From Chloroflexota bacterium (lineage in GTDB: Bacteria > Chloroflexota > Anaerolineae > Anaerolineales > UBA11579), in the NCBI GenBank assembly GCA_016191875.1, contig JACPVG010000017.1:1-55889 (forward strand): a DNA stretch of 55,889 bases, in the 5' to 3' direction. The notes below the pieces were generated by a model. That model worked only from the letters and a program-made list of their open reading frames with translations, was not told where the DNA came from and searched no databases. Positions 32,287 to 39,808 of this stretch are shown one piece after another. Within the stretch, counting starts at the first letter, position 1. Every line of letters begins with the position of its first letter. Position numbers and translations under genes: made by a program.

Positions 32287-34101
32287 CTATCTGCGCGCCG
32301 CCAGCCAGGCCTCGATCAGGTCCGGCACGCCGTCGCCGTCCTCGTCCACGTCCAGGTCGGTCAGGTTGGCCGGGTTCTGGAATGCCAGTGTGGAGGCCGG
32401 GTCGCCGGGCGGTTCGCCATGCGGCGCATGGCAGCCGTTGCATTGGCGCACCTCGCCCGGGGCGACCTCGGTGTAGAACCGTTCCTGCACCAGCAGATTG
32501 CCCTGGGCGTCCAACAATTGCCAGGTCAGCGGCGTGTTGGCCGGGACGAAGACCGCGAACGAGCCGTCCGCGGCGATGGGCACGTCGCCCAGGAACTTGT
32601 CGGTCGGGTCGGCATACTCCGGAAACTCGTCGTAGTAGTTGGGGTCGCGTCCGGCGATGAACAGGCGCAGGATGGCCGCCTGGCCCGCGCCCACTTCGAG
32701 CTGGCAGTCGCCGTTGGTCACATCATCGCAGTTGATGCCGCGCAGGGCGACATCCAGGCTGGTGAGCAGGCCGTAGGCGAAGCCGGGCAGCGCCGCGCCC
32801 TGGGCCAGCGGGCCTGCGGCGCGTGGCGCGGCCTCCACCGGCTGCCACAGCCAGAAGCCGGAATCTTCCAGCAGCGTCGCCTGGTTGCCGCCGTCCATAT
32901 CCAGCACCACCAGGGAGAAGTCCGGCGTCAGGCTGCGGCGGCACTCGTCTTCGCAATACGTCAGGCTGTCCGCATGAGCGGCCAGCAGGCGGCCGTCGGC
33001 GGTGGGGTATGGGTCGCGGTAGCGCGGGCTGTCCGGGTTCTCGTCCAGATACACCAGCGGCGTGATGGGCGAAAAGTAATCGCTGTCGAAATCCAGGTTG
33101 GGGTCGGGAAAGAAGCGCACCAGCGTGCCGCTGCCCCAGGTGAAGAACTCATCCGCCAGCGTGGCAACGAACCAGCCCGGCGCGCCGGGCAGTTCACGCG
33201 CCTGCACAAACCCGCCGCCGAAATCGTAGAGCAGGTGCGCCCCGAAAGAGGGGTGGCCTTCCCGGCTGCCGTCGCTGGCTATCTTCCACAGCAGGAATTT
33301 GTTGGTGTCCAGGTCGCAGTTGTCCATCCCGATGCTCGTCCGGCAGTCGTGGAAATCCCATTGCGTGAAGTGGATCAGGCCGTCCGAGCCGGGCAGCGGG
33401 TTGAACTGGCCGCTGGGGTTGTTGGAAAGCAGCCTGGGGTTGCTGCCGTCGGCGTCCATGAGCCAGAGTTGCGCGCTGGGCAGGTTCTCGTAGCCGTCGC
33501 TCCAGCGCAGCCGGTCGGAGGTGAACACAATGGTCCCGTCTGGAAGGTAGGCGGGGTCGAGGTCGTTGTGCGTCTCATCATGGCTCACTTTGCGCAGGCC
33601 GCTGCCATCTACGTAAATCTCATAGATCTGCCACGCCGCGCACGGCGAGGTCTTCATCGAGAACAGCACCCGCAGGCCGTCGAAGGAGATCTCCGGGTCG
33701 CGGGCCGCGCCGTTGTGCAGGCGCGTCAGGTTGGTCAGCGTGCCATCCGGGTCCAGGCGCATCAGGTCGCCGCCGCCCGGCATCCCAAAGTAATAATCCA
33801 CCGGGTCGGGGTCATCGCAGCCATCGTTCTCGGCGTAATAGTTGCCGTAACTGCGGAAGTTGCCGAAGATGTCGCTGATGGTGTTGAAATTGAACGGCAC
33901 TTTCGCCTGCCGCACGAAAATAACCGGGTATTGGATCGGCAGGGCGGCGTCCGGCCAGGGGGTGGCGGCCGGCAACGGGGCGGCCGGCTCCAGACCCGGC
34001 TGGGTTGGTTCAGCCGCAATATCTTGAGCGGGTGGGCTGCCGCCCAGGTTGCAGGCCAGCGCCAGCAGCGCCAGGCCGGTGAGCCACGTCAGATGTCTCA
34101 T
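32287..34101 (-). CDS. Exported lipoprotein: TolB-like propeller with a haem-binding CxxCH
   Basis: 604 residues. It starts with a lipoprotein signal (L-A-L-L-A-L-A-C, C17), then a Pro/Ala linker. A long beta-propeller-like region follows with PD40/TolB-type strands (D-P-E-I-S-F-D-G-L-R-V-L-F-S, then D-P-A-Y-L-P-D-G-T-I-V-F-T-S-D). Near the C-terminus is one c-type haem motif C-N-G-C-H (about 554-558), and the end has a calcium-loop-like D-V-D-E-D-G-D-G-V-P-D. The overall layout recalls the alpha subunit of hydrazine synthase and its many uncharacterised relatives. GGAGG lies 8 bases before the chosen ATG; longer frames lack one. Confidence 0.75.
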   Translation of the reverse strand: MRHLTWLTGLALLALACNLGGSPPAQDIAAEPTQPGLEPAAPLPAATPWPDAALPIQYPVIFVRQAKVPFNFNTISDIFGNFRSYGNYYAENDGCDDPDPVDYYFGMPGGGDLMRLDPDGTLTNLTRLHNGAARDPEISFDGLRVLFSMKTSPCAAWQIYEIYVDGSGLRKVSHDETHNDLDPAYLPDGTIVFTSDRLRWSDGYENLPSAQLWLMDADGSNPRLLSNNPSGQFNPLPGSDGLIHFTQWDFHDCRTSIGMDNCDLDTNKFLLWKIASDGSREGHPSFGAHLLYDFGGGFVQARELPGAPGWFVATLADEFFTWGSGTLVRFFPDPNLDFDSDYFSPITPLVYLDENPDSPRYRDPYPTADGRLLAAHADSLTYCEDECRRSLTPDFSLVVLDMDGGNQATLLEDSGFWLWQPVEAAPRAAGPLAQGAALPGFAYGLLTSLDVALRGINCDDVTNGDCQLEVGAGQAAILRLFIAGRDPNYYDEFPEYADPTDKFLGDVPIAADGSFAVFVPANTPLTWQLLDAQGNLLVQERFYTEVAPGEVRQCNGCHAPHGEPPGDPASTLAFQNPANLTDLDVDEDGDGVPDLIEAWLAARR

Positions 34102-34121
34102 AGCGAGTCTCCTCCCGCCAT

Positions 34122-34255
34122 GTAGTTGGCCGTAGGCCATCACGAATAACAATCTACCCGAACGGCCAACTACAAAAGTAGCCGAAGGCATGCGATGAAA
34201 AGTGCCCTCCGGGGAAGAAAAATTCCTTCGCACACGGGCCTTCGACGGGCTACTT
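34122..34255 (-). repeat. A-B repeat, copy 4 (complete, minus orientation)
   Basis: Module B GTAGTTGGCCGTAGG to AACGGCCAACTAC (34122-34173), then module A AAGTAGCCGAAGG to ACGGGCTACTT (34176-34255). Its reverse complement aligns with copies 1 and 6. It lies 21 bases upstream of the lipoprotein start. Confidence 0.8.
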
Positions 34256-34302
34256 CACTATCGCGCCGCCCGTCCGCCACGCCAATAGCCTGATGGGGGC
34301 AG

Positions 34303-34308
34303 TATAAT
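34303..34308 (+). promoter_or_regulatory. -10 element upstream of crcB
   Basis: TATAAT between the two repeat copies. A start near 34315 would put repeat copy 5 and the riboswitch in the crcB leader. No good -35 found. Confidence 0.4.
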
Positions 34309-34328
34309 TCCCGCCGGCGATGGCGTTC

Positions 34329-34468
34329 AGTAGTTGGCCGCAAGGAGGTTGAATTCCTTCAGCGAGGACCGGCGGCCAACTATAGGAGTAGCCCAGAGAT
34401 TTAGCGCGAGAAAGGCTCCAGCGATAGGCTGGGTTCCTTTGTAGGAGAGGTTTCGAAGGGGCTACTCC
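34329..34468 (-). repeat. A-B repeat, copy 5 (complete, minus orientation)
   Basis: Module B AGTAGTTGGCCGC to CGGCGGCCAACTAT (34329-34383), then module A GGAGTAGCCC to GGGGCTACTCC (34385-34468). The reverse complement shares CTGAAGGAATTCAA with copy 1 (CGACGGAATTCAA). Together with copy 4 and the riboswitch it fills the 446-base gap before crcB. Confidence 0.8.
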
Positions 34469-34473
34469 GCCCC

Positions 34474-34521
34474 GGCGCCGGGTCCTCCGGCTGCCCAACC
34501 GCCTCCGGCTGATGACGCCTA
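34474..34521 (+). ncRNA. Fluoride riboswitch (crcB motif)
   Basis: GGCG at the 5' end pairs with CGCC at the 3' end, and the 3' half reads AACCGCC-TCCG-GCTGATGACGCCTA, closely like the conserved ACCGCC...GCUGAUGnCnCCUA part of the crcB motif. The 5' half (GGCGCCGGGTCCTCC) lacks the usual GAUG, so the ligand pocket may differ or my alignment is off there. It lies 26 bases upstream of a crcB gene, which fluoride riboswitches commonly control. Confidence 0.7.
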
Positions 34522-34547
34522 GATCTTTGCAGTCTTAGGAGGCTCGT

Positions 34548-34931
34548 ATGCGAATGCTGTTGTTCGTGGGGGTCGGCGGATTCCTGGGGGCCGCCCTGCG
34601 CTATGTCCTCGGGGACTGGGCCCAGCAGGCCAGCCGCAGCGTCAGTTTCCCCTACGGCACGCTGGCAGTCAACCTGTTGGGCTGTTTCATCATCGGCGCG
34701 CTGGCCTACCTGCTGGAAGCCCGCAGCGCCTTCACCCCGGAGATGCGTTCGCTGGTGTTCCGCGGCATCCTGGGCGGGCTGACCACCTTCTCCACCTTTG
34801 GGCTGGAAACTTTCAACCTGCTGCGCGCCGGGGAACTGGGGGCGGGTGTTTCCAACGTGGCGCTGAACAACCTGGCCGGGCTGGGCCTGGTGTGGGCCGG
34901 CTACGCGGCCGCCGCCCTGCTGTGGAGGTGA
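34548..34931 (+). CDS. crcB: Fluoride ion channel CrcB/Fluc
   Basis: A membrane protein of 127 residues with four helices. It has G-G-F-L-G-A-A-L-R-Y near the start, G-T-L-A-V-N-L-L-G-C-F-I-I-G (about 37-50; the conserved Asn of the channel) and G-G-L-T-T-F-S-T-F-G (about 75-85; the Phe/Thr pore track). It exports fluoride passively as a dual-topology dimer. TAGGAGG precedes the ATG. It is preceded by the riboswitch and followed at 4 bases by a DUF190 gene. Confidence 0.97.
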   Translation: MRMLLFVGVGGFLGAALRYVLGDWAQQASRSVSFPYGTLAVNLLGCFIIGALAYLLEARSAFTPEMRSLVFRGILGGLTTFSTFGLETFNLLRAGELGAGVSNVALNNLAGLGLVWAGYAAAALLWR

Positions 34932-34935
34932 ACTC

Positions 34936-35277
34936 ATGGAACTGCTGAAGGAAGCCTACCTGCTGCGCATGTTCATCGGCGAAAGCGACAAGACCGAAGG
35001 CAAACCCCTCTACGAATGGCTGGTGCATGAAGCCAAGGCCCAGGGCCTGGCCGGGGCCACCGTGCTGCGCGGTCTGATGGGCTTTGGCCCGCGCAGCCGC
35101 ATTTACACCACCAAAATCCTGCGCCTCTCCGAAGACCTGCCCATCGTGGTCGAGATCGTCGACACCGCCGACCGCCTGGAGGCGTTCCTGGCGCATGCCG
35201 AGCCCCACATCCACGACGGCATGGCGACCCTCGAAAAAGCCCAGGTGCGTTTCTACAAAGAGGGGAAGAAAGAATAA
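34936..35277 (+). CDS. DUF190 family protein
   Basis: A cytoplasmic ferredoxin-like protein of 113 residues with A-Y-L-L-R-M-F-I-G-E-S-D, G-L-A-G-A-T-V-L-R-G-L-M-G-F-G and P-I-V-V-E-I-V-D. This is the DUF190 pattern, a relative of PII-like proteins that often sits beside crcB. TGGAGG and a 4-base gap from crcB make co-translation likely. The role is probably regulatory in fluoride resistance, by inference. Confidence 0.92.
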   Translation: MELLKEAYLLRMFIGESDKTEGKPLYEWLVHEAKAQGLAGATVLRGLMGFGPRSRIYTTKILRLSEDLPIVVEIVDTADRLEAFLAHAEPHIHDGMATLEKAQVRFYKEGKKE

Positions 35278-35280
35278 AGG

Positions 35281-36000
35281 CTAGGGCAGCGCCGCCTGCC
35301 CGGTTTCCCCCTGCAGGCAGGCCAGCCACGCCGCCGCGTCGCCCTGCGGCTCGCTTTCGGCCAGCGCCAGCAGCGGCACGCTCACTCCAAGCGGAATAGC
35401 GTTCACCTCACCCGTCGGCCAGAAAACGGGCAGCACGGCCGCCGCGGCCGGGTCGGCCGCCACCTCTGCCAGCAATTGCTCGACCGACCCCGCCAGCCGT
35501 GTTTCCGGCGCGGAGAGCCCGCCCTCCAGAATGAACCGCCCGAAGGCAGCCTGCAAATCGCTGCCGTCCGCCAGCGCCCAGGGCTGGATGGGCAGGTCCT
35601 CGCCGCCCAGGTCCGCCCAATTGCGGGCGCGCCCGCTGAACAACGCCTGCGCCTGCGTGAGGGTCAGTTCGCGCAGCGGGTTGTCCGGCGATAGCGTCAG
35701 CGCCAGTTCCACCTCGCCCAGCGCGTACAGCGGGCCGCCCCACCCCTCCGGTTCGCCCATCTGGATCACCAGGTCGGCGCCCGCCTCTTCATATTGGGCC
35801 GGCAGCCGGTCGAGGATCGCCAGATACACCCCCGCCTCGCCCGCGCAGGCTTGCAGGGCCGGGTTGAGCGGCCGCAAGGCAGGCGTACGCGCCACCCGCA
35901 CGGGCGTTAATGCCGTCGGGGTGACCTGGATAACGGGGCTGCCGCACGCCGCCAGCAGCAGCGCCAGCGCAGCCGGGAAGAGCCAGCCGGTCTTCATCAT
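35281..36000 (-). CDS. Substrate-binding-type lipoprotein (PstS-like)
   Basis: 239 residues. Lipoprotein signal (A-L-A-L-L-L-A-A-C, C19) and a periplasmic-binding-protein-like body: L-T-L-T-Q-A-Q-A-L-F-S-G-R-A-R-N-W-A-D-L-G-G (about 120-140) closely matches the region that in phosphate-binding proteins precedes the second ligand loop. The ligand is not established, and no ABC permease is nearby. The start ATG-ATG overlaps the uppP stop. A much longer open frame through uppP exists in this phase but is only a shadow. Confidence 0.7.
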   Translation of the reverse strand: MMKTGWLFPAALALLLAACGSPVIQVTPTALTPVRVARTPALRPLNPALQACAGEAGVYLAILDRLPAQYEEAGADLVIQMGEPEGWGGPLYALGEVELALTLSPDNPLRELTLTQAQALFSGRARNWADLGGEDLPIQPWALADGSDLQAAFGRFILEGGLSAPETRLAGSVEQLLAEVAADPAAAAVLPVFWPTGEVNAIPLGVSVPLLALAESEPQGDAAAWLACLQGETGQAALP

Positions 36001-36812
36001 CCTCCCAACAGAACGGCCAGCGCCCCGGCCGCCAGCAGGTAGAGCGCGAAGCCATTCATGGAATGGCGCGCCAGGTAGCCCAGCAGCCAGCCGATGGTCA
36101 GGTAGCCCACCACGGCCGCGGCCAATGTGCCGGCCAGCAGGGGCAAGATGAACTCGCCCGCCGCCGGCAGGCCGAAGATGTCCAGGCCCTTGTACAGCCC
36201 GGCCGCCAGCAGGATGGGAATCGACATGAGGAACGAGAAGCGCGCCGTAGCCGGGCGTTCCAGCCCGCGCGCCAGACCGCCGGTGATGGTGGCACCGGAG
36301 CGCGACAGCCCGGGGAAGAGCGCCAGCGCCTGGAAGGCCCCAATGACCAGCGCATCCAACCACGTCAGCGTTTCCAACCCCCGGTTGCGGCGTGCGATGC
36401 GTTCGCCCAGCCACAGCAGCCCGGCCGTCACCAGCAGGAAGCCGCCCGTGGCCCGCAGGCTGCTGAAGGCCGCTTCCACCTGCGCTTCCAGCAGCAGCGC
36501 CGCCAGTCCGGCCGGGATGCTGGCTGCCAGCAGGTACAGCCCCAGCCGCACCTGCGGCTGCGCCCACCCGCCCGGGTTCCACAGGCTGGCGATGGTGGCG
36601 CGCGTGATGTCCCAGATTTCGCCGCGGAAATAGACGAATACGGCCAGCAGCGTGCCCATTTGCACCACGGTGTCGAACACGAACGTTTCGTCTTGTGGGA
36701 ACTGCCACCCGAACAGATGCGCCGCCAGCACCAGATGCCCGGAACTGGAGACCGGCAGGAACTCGGTCAGCCCTTGGACGATGCCCAGGACGATGGCTTG
36801 GAGGATGGTCAT
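35997..36812 (-). CDS. uppP: Undecaprenyl-diphosphatase
   Basis: Integral membrane enzyme that recycles the lipid carrier of peptidoglycan synthesis by removing one phosphate from undecaprenyl diphosphate. 271 residues with about eight helices. Conserved motifs are intact: G-L-T-E-F-L-P-V-S-S-S-G-H-L (about 14-27) and L-F-P-G-L-S-R-S-G-A-T-I-T-G-G (about 163-178). It is 10 bases downstream of the glycosyltransferase gene and overlaps the lipoprotein gene. Confidence 0.97.
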   Translation of the reverse strand: MTILQAIVLGIVQGLTEFLPVSSSGHLVLAAHLFGWQFPQDETFVFDTVVQMGTLLAVFVYFRGEIWDITRATIASLWNPGGWAQPQVRLGLYLLAASIPAGLAALLLEAQVEAAFSSLRATGGFLLVTAGLLWLGERIARRNRGLETLTWLDALVIGAFQALALFPGLSRSGATITGGLARGLERPATARFSFLMSIPILLAAGLYKGLDIFGLPAAGEFILPLLAGTLAAAVVGYLTIGWLLGYLARHSMNGFALYLLAAGALAVLLGG

Positions 36813-36822
36813 GTTCAGGGGA

Positions 36823-37506
36823 CTAATCTACGAAACGATACTTCACCAGCGTCCAGAGCGCCTCGACCCCGTCCCAGGCGCCGATCTTCTTGCCCTCGCT
36901 GTAGTCACGCGGGTTGAAAACGATCGGCACTTCATAGATGCGCACCTTGCGCTTGAGCACCTTGGCAGTGAACTCCGGCTCGAAATCGAAACGCCGGGCG
37001 TGAATCGTCATGCCCTGCACCACTTCGCGCTTGAAGACCTTGTAGCCGGTCTCCATGTCGGTGAGGATGTTATTGTACAGGATGTTGGTGACCAGCGTGA
37101 GAAACTTGTTGGCGACCATGTTCCAGAACAGGATCGGCCGCCGCGCCGCGCCCAGAAAGCGCGAGCCGTAGACCACATCGGCCAGTCCCTCCTCGATCGG
37201 CTTCAGCAGATTGGGGTATTCGCGCGGGTCGTATTCCAGGTCGGCGTCCTGGATCAGCAGCACATCGCCGGACGCGGCCTGGATGCCGGTGCGCACCGCC
37301 GCGCCTTTGCCCTGGTTCCTCTCATGCAGGATCACCTGCACACTGGGGAGTTTTTCAATCTCGGGCAGCAGGTCGCGGGTGCCGTCCACCGAACCGTCAT
37401 CCACCAGGATGACCTCCGTCGCCAGCCCGACCGCCAGCACACGCCGGACGATCTCCCGTAAGGTGTTTTTCTCGTTGTAGACCGGAATGATAACGCTCAG
37501 TTTCAT
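36823..37506 (-). CDS. Family 2 glycosyltransferase (DPM1-like)
   Basis: 227 residues, no membrane helix. It begins [14 protein letters not shown], has V-D-D-G-S-V-D-G-T and the metal-binding D-A-D-L-E-Y-D-P, then Y-G-S-R-F-L-G and [10 protein letters not shown]. This is the dolichol/polyprenyl-phosphate sugar synthase type. It likely makes polyprenyl-phosphate-linked sugars used by GT39-type transferases such as the one at 52161. Next to uppP, which recycles the same lipid. Confidence 0.92.
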   Translation of the reverse strand: MKLSVIIPVYNEKNTLREIVRRVLAVGLATEVILVDDGSVDGTRDLLPEIEKLPSVQVILHERNQGKGAAVRTGIQAASGDVLLIQDADLEYDPREYPNLLKPIEEGLADVVYGSRFLGAARRPILFWNMVANKFLTLVTNILYNNILTDMETGYKVFKREVVQGMTIHARRFDFEPEFTAKVLKRKVRIYEVPIVFNPRDYSEGKKIGAWDGVEALWTLVKYRFVD

Positions 37507-37616
37507 GGCGGGCGGATTATATCATCCGGCTTTTTGCCTTTGGGTGTCTCCGCGCCTCCCCCAGGCCCCGCAAAAGCCGCAGGGCGCGGCCGCAAGCCCG
37601 CTTTTTGAGCGCATGC

Positions 37617-37622
37617 TATAAT
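37617..37622 (+). promoter_or_regulatory. Extended -10 promoter of the AAA ATPase gene
   Basis: TGCTATAAT (extended -10) 97 bases before the ATG. The rest of the 212-base gap has no gene. Confidence 0.5.
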
Positions 37623-37718
37623 CACCTCAACCGGCGTTAAGGTGCGGCTTTCCTTGCGTCGGCCGGAGAAGAGACCCCGCGCCGCGCCGCTCGGCCCGGT
37701 TTGGGGTCAGGAGGATGC

Positions 37719-39050
37719 ATGACCGGACAAACAGGCTCCGCCGGGAATACAGGCGCATCGTCGTTCCTGCCGGGCGCCATCACCAAGGTCGAAGACACGG
37801 GTATCTCGATTCTCTGGCTCCAGGACCTGGCGCTGAAGATTCTGTATTTCGGCGGCTACCTGAGCGGCTTCAAGATCGCTGAAGAGATCGCCCTGCCCTT
37901 CGCCGGCGTGGTGGACGCGATCATGGAATCGCTCAAGCGCGACAAACTCGTGGAAGTGCGCTCGTCGCAGATGGGCGGCCTGGGCGAAGGCGCCTACACC
38001 TACGCCATCACCAGCGCCGGCATCGACCGCGCCCGCGAAGCCCTCGAACGCAGCCAGTACGCCGGCCCGGCCCCCGTTCCCATCGACGTCTACGTCAAAG
38101 CCATGCTCAAACAGGGGCGCGGCCGCACCAACGTCACCGCCCGCGTCATGCGCCAGGCCCTGGCCGATATCATCCTCAACCAGAAGACCTTCCACCAGAT
38201 CGGCCCGGCGGTCAACTCCGGCACCTCCCTGTTTCTCTACGGCCCGCCCGGCAATGGCAAGACCTCCATCGCCCGCGCCATCGGCCAGCTCCGGGGCACC
38301 GACTCGATGTACATCCCCTATTCCATCTACATTGACGGCCAGGTGGTCAAACTGTACGACGATGTCAACCATGTGCGCGCCCCGGACGAAGACGCCACCG
38401 GTAGCGGCACAGGCAGCCTGCGGGCCGGCAGCCGCCGCGACCCGCGTTGGGTGCACATCCACCGCCCATTCATCGTAGTCGGCGGCGAACTCACCCTCGA
38501 AGGGCTCGACTTGGTCTTCGACGACACCAACAAGTTCTACGAGGCCCCCTTCCAGGTCAAGGCCACCGGCGGCATCCTGCTCATCGACGACTTTGGCCGC
38601 CAACAGGTGCGCCCGCGCGACCTGCTCAACCGCTGGATCGTTCCGCTGGAGAACCGGGTGGACTTCCTCACCCTGCACACCGGCCGCAAGATCGAAGTGC
38701 CCTTCGACGTGCTGGTCATCTTCTCCACCAACCTGCCCCCCAAAGACCTGGTGGACGAGGCTTTCCTGCGCCGCCTGCGCCACAAGATCGAGATCGGCGA
38801 CCCCTCCTACGAGGAATTCCGCGAGATCTTCAAGCGCGTCGCCCAGGGCAAGGGCGTACAATACAGCGACCAGGGCCTGGCCTATCTCCTCCAGGAATGG
38901 TATATCAAGCACAACCGCAAGCTGCGCGCCTCGCACCCCCGCGACATCTGTGACCAGATTCTGGATATTTCCGCCTATCTGGGCGTGCAGCCCGCGATGG
39001 AACGCGATCTGCTCGACCGCGCCGCCGGGGCATACTTTGTAGACCTGTGA
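37719..39050 (+). CDS. AAA ATPase with N-terminal winged-helix-like domain
   Basis: 443 residues. The N-terminal part (about 20-115) looks like a winged helix. A AAA-type core follows: Walker A G-P-P-G-N-G-K-T-S (K181), Walker B G-G-I-L-L-I-D-D-F-G (about 285-295), sensor F-S-T-N-L-P, and R-R-L-R-H-K as a possible arginine finger. Between Walker A and B there is an inserted Gly/Ser/Arg-rich loop. The family is not named to my knowledge. CAGGAGG lies before the ATG. The stop overlaps the GDPD start. Confidence 0.85.
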   Translation: MTGQTGSAGNTGASSFLPGAITKVEDTGISILWLQDLALKILYFGGYLSGFKIAEEIALPFAGVVDAIMESLKRDKLVEVRSSQMGGLGEGAYTYAITSAGIDRAREALERSQYAGPAPVPIDVYVKAMLKQGRGRTNVTARVMRQALADIILNQKTFHQIGPAVNSGTSLFLYGPPGNGKTSIARAIGQLRGTDSMYIPYSIYIDGQVVKLYDDVNHVRAPDEDATGSGTGSLRAGSRRDPRWVHIHRPFIVVGGELTLEGLDLVFDDTNKFYEAPFQVKATGGILLIDDFGRQQVRPRDLLNRWIVPLENRVDFLTLHTGRKIEVPFDVLVIFSTNLPPKDLVDEAFLRRLRHKIEIGDPSYEEFREIFKRVAQGKGVQYSDQGLAYLLQEWYIKHNRKLRASHPRDICDQILDISAYLGVQPAMERDLLDRAAGAYFVDL

Positions 39051-39808
39051 ACCATCTTTTGGCTCTGCCGCGCCCGGCCATCTTCGGCCACCGCGGCGCC
39101 AGCGCCCATGCGCCTGAAAACACCCTGGCCGCCTTCCGGCTGGCCCACAGCCAGGGGGCCGAAGGCATCGAATTTGACGTGCGCCTGACCGGTGACGGGC
39201 AGGTGGCCGTCATCCACGACGATTCGGTCGGGCGCACCACGGATGGCGCCGGGCGCGTCAGCCGCCTGCCCCTGGCCGCCCTGCGCGAGTTCGATGCCGG
39301 CGCCTGGTGCGACCCGGCCTTCGCCGGCGAACGCATCCCCACCCTTGAGGAAGTCCTGGAAATGGCGGGAGACGACCTGATTCTGAATATCGAACTCAAG
39401 CCTGCGCCCGGCGGGCGCCGCGCCCTGGCTGCGGCGGTGGCCGCCCGGGTGCGCCGCCACGCCCGCCAGGCGCAGGTGTTGCTGTCATCATTCGACCGGC
39501 AGGCGCTGGCCTTAGCGCGCCGCGCCCTCCCGGAGACCGCCACCGGCGTGCTGGCCATGCCCGGGGCAGCCGGCGGGTGGGCGCGCTGGCGCTATGCCGG
39601 CCGCGGCCCGCATCGGACCCTGCATCTCCACCACAGCGATGTTTCGCCGCGCCTGCTGCGGCGCGCCCACCGCGCCGGGCAGGCGTTGTTTGCCTACACC
39701 GTCAACGCCCCGGAAGATCTGCGCCGCCTGTTCGCTCTCGGCGTGGATGGCATCTTCACCGACGACCCGGCCCTGGCCGGGCGCGTTCGGCGCGGGGAGG
39801 GGGCATGA
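39047..39808 (+). CDS. Glycerophosphodiester phosphodiesterase
   Basis: 253 residues, no signal peptide. TIM-barrel GDPD features: F-G-H-R-G-A-S (catalytic His), P-E-N-T-L-A-A-F, E-F-D-V-R-L-T, H-D-D-S-V-G-R-T-T and I-E-L-K. It hydrolyses glycerophosphodiesters to glycerol 3-phosphate and an alcohol. The GTG start overlaps the previous stop (GTGA), and the stop overlaps the next ATG by 4 bases, so three genes are translated as a chain. Confidence 0.93.
   Translation: MNHLLALPRPAIFGHRGASAHAPENTLAAFRLAHSQGAEGIEFDVRLTGDGQVAVIHDDSVGRTTDGAGRVSRLPLAALREFDAGAWCDPAFAGERIPTLEEVLEMAGDDLILNIELKPAPGGRRALAAAVAARVRRHARQAQVLLSSFDRQALALARRALPETATGVLAMPGAAGGWARWRYAGRGPHRTLHLHHSDVSPRLLRRAHRAGQALFAYTVNAPEDLRRLFALGVDGIFTDDPALAGRVRRGEGA

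Noticed and set aside
32167..34125. 652-codon open frame on the plus strand
   Set aside because: Antisense shadow of the haem-motif lipoprotein gene; no domain, signal or ribosome binding site.
34250..34547. Reading repeat copy 5 as part of the fluoride riboswitch
   Set aside because: The same sequence occurs at other genes unrelated to fluoride, so it is a separate dispersed element.
35281..36708. 475-codon minus-strand frame joining the lipoprotein to sequence inside uppP
   Set aside because: The N-terminal 236 residues are the wrong frame of uppP, which is itself a clear gene; the true start is the ATG pair at 35997-36000 before a lipoprotein signal.
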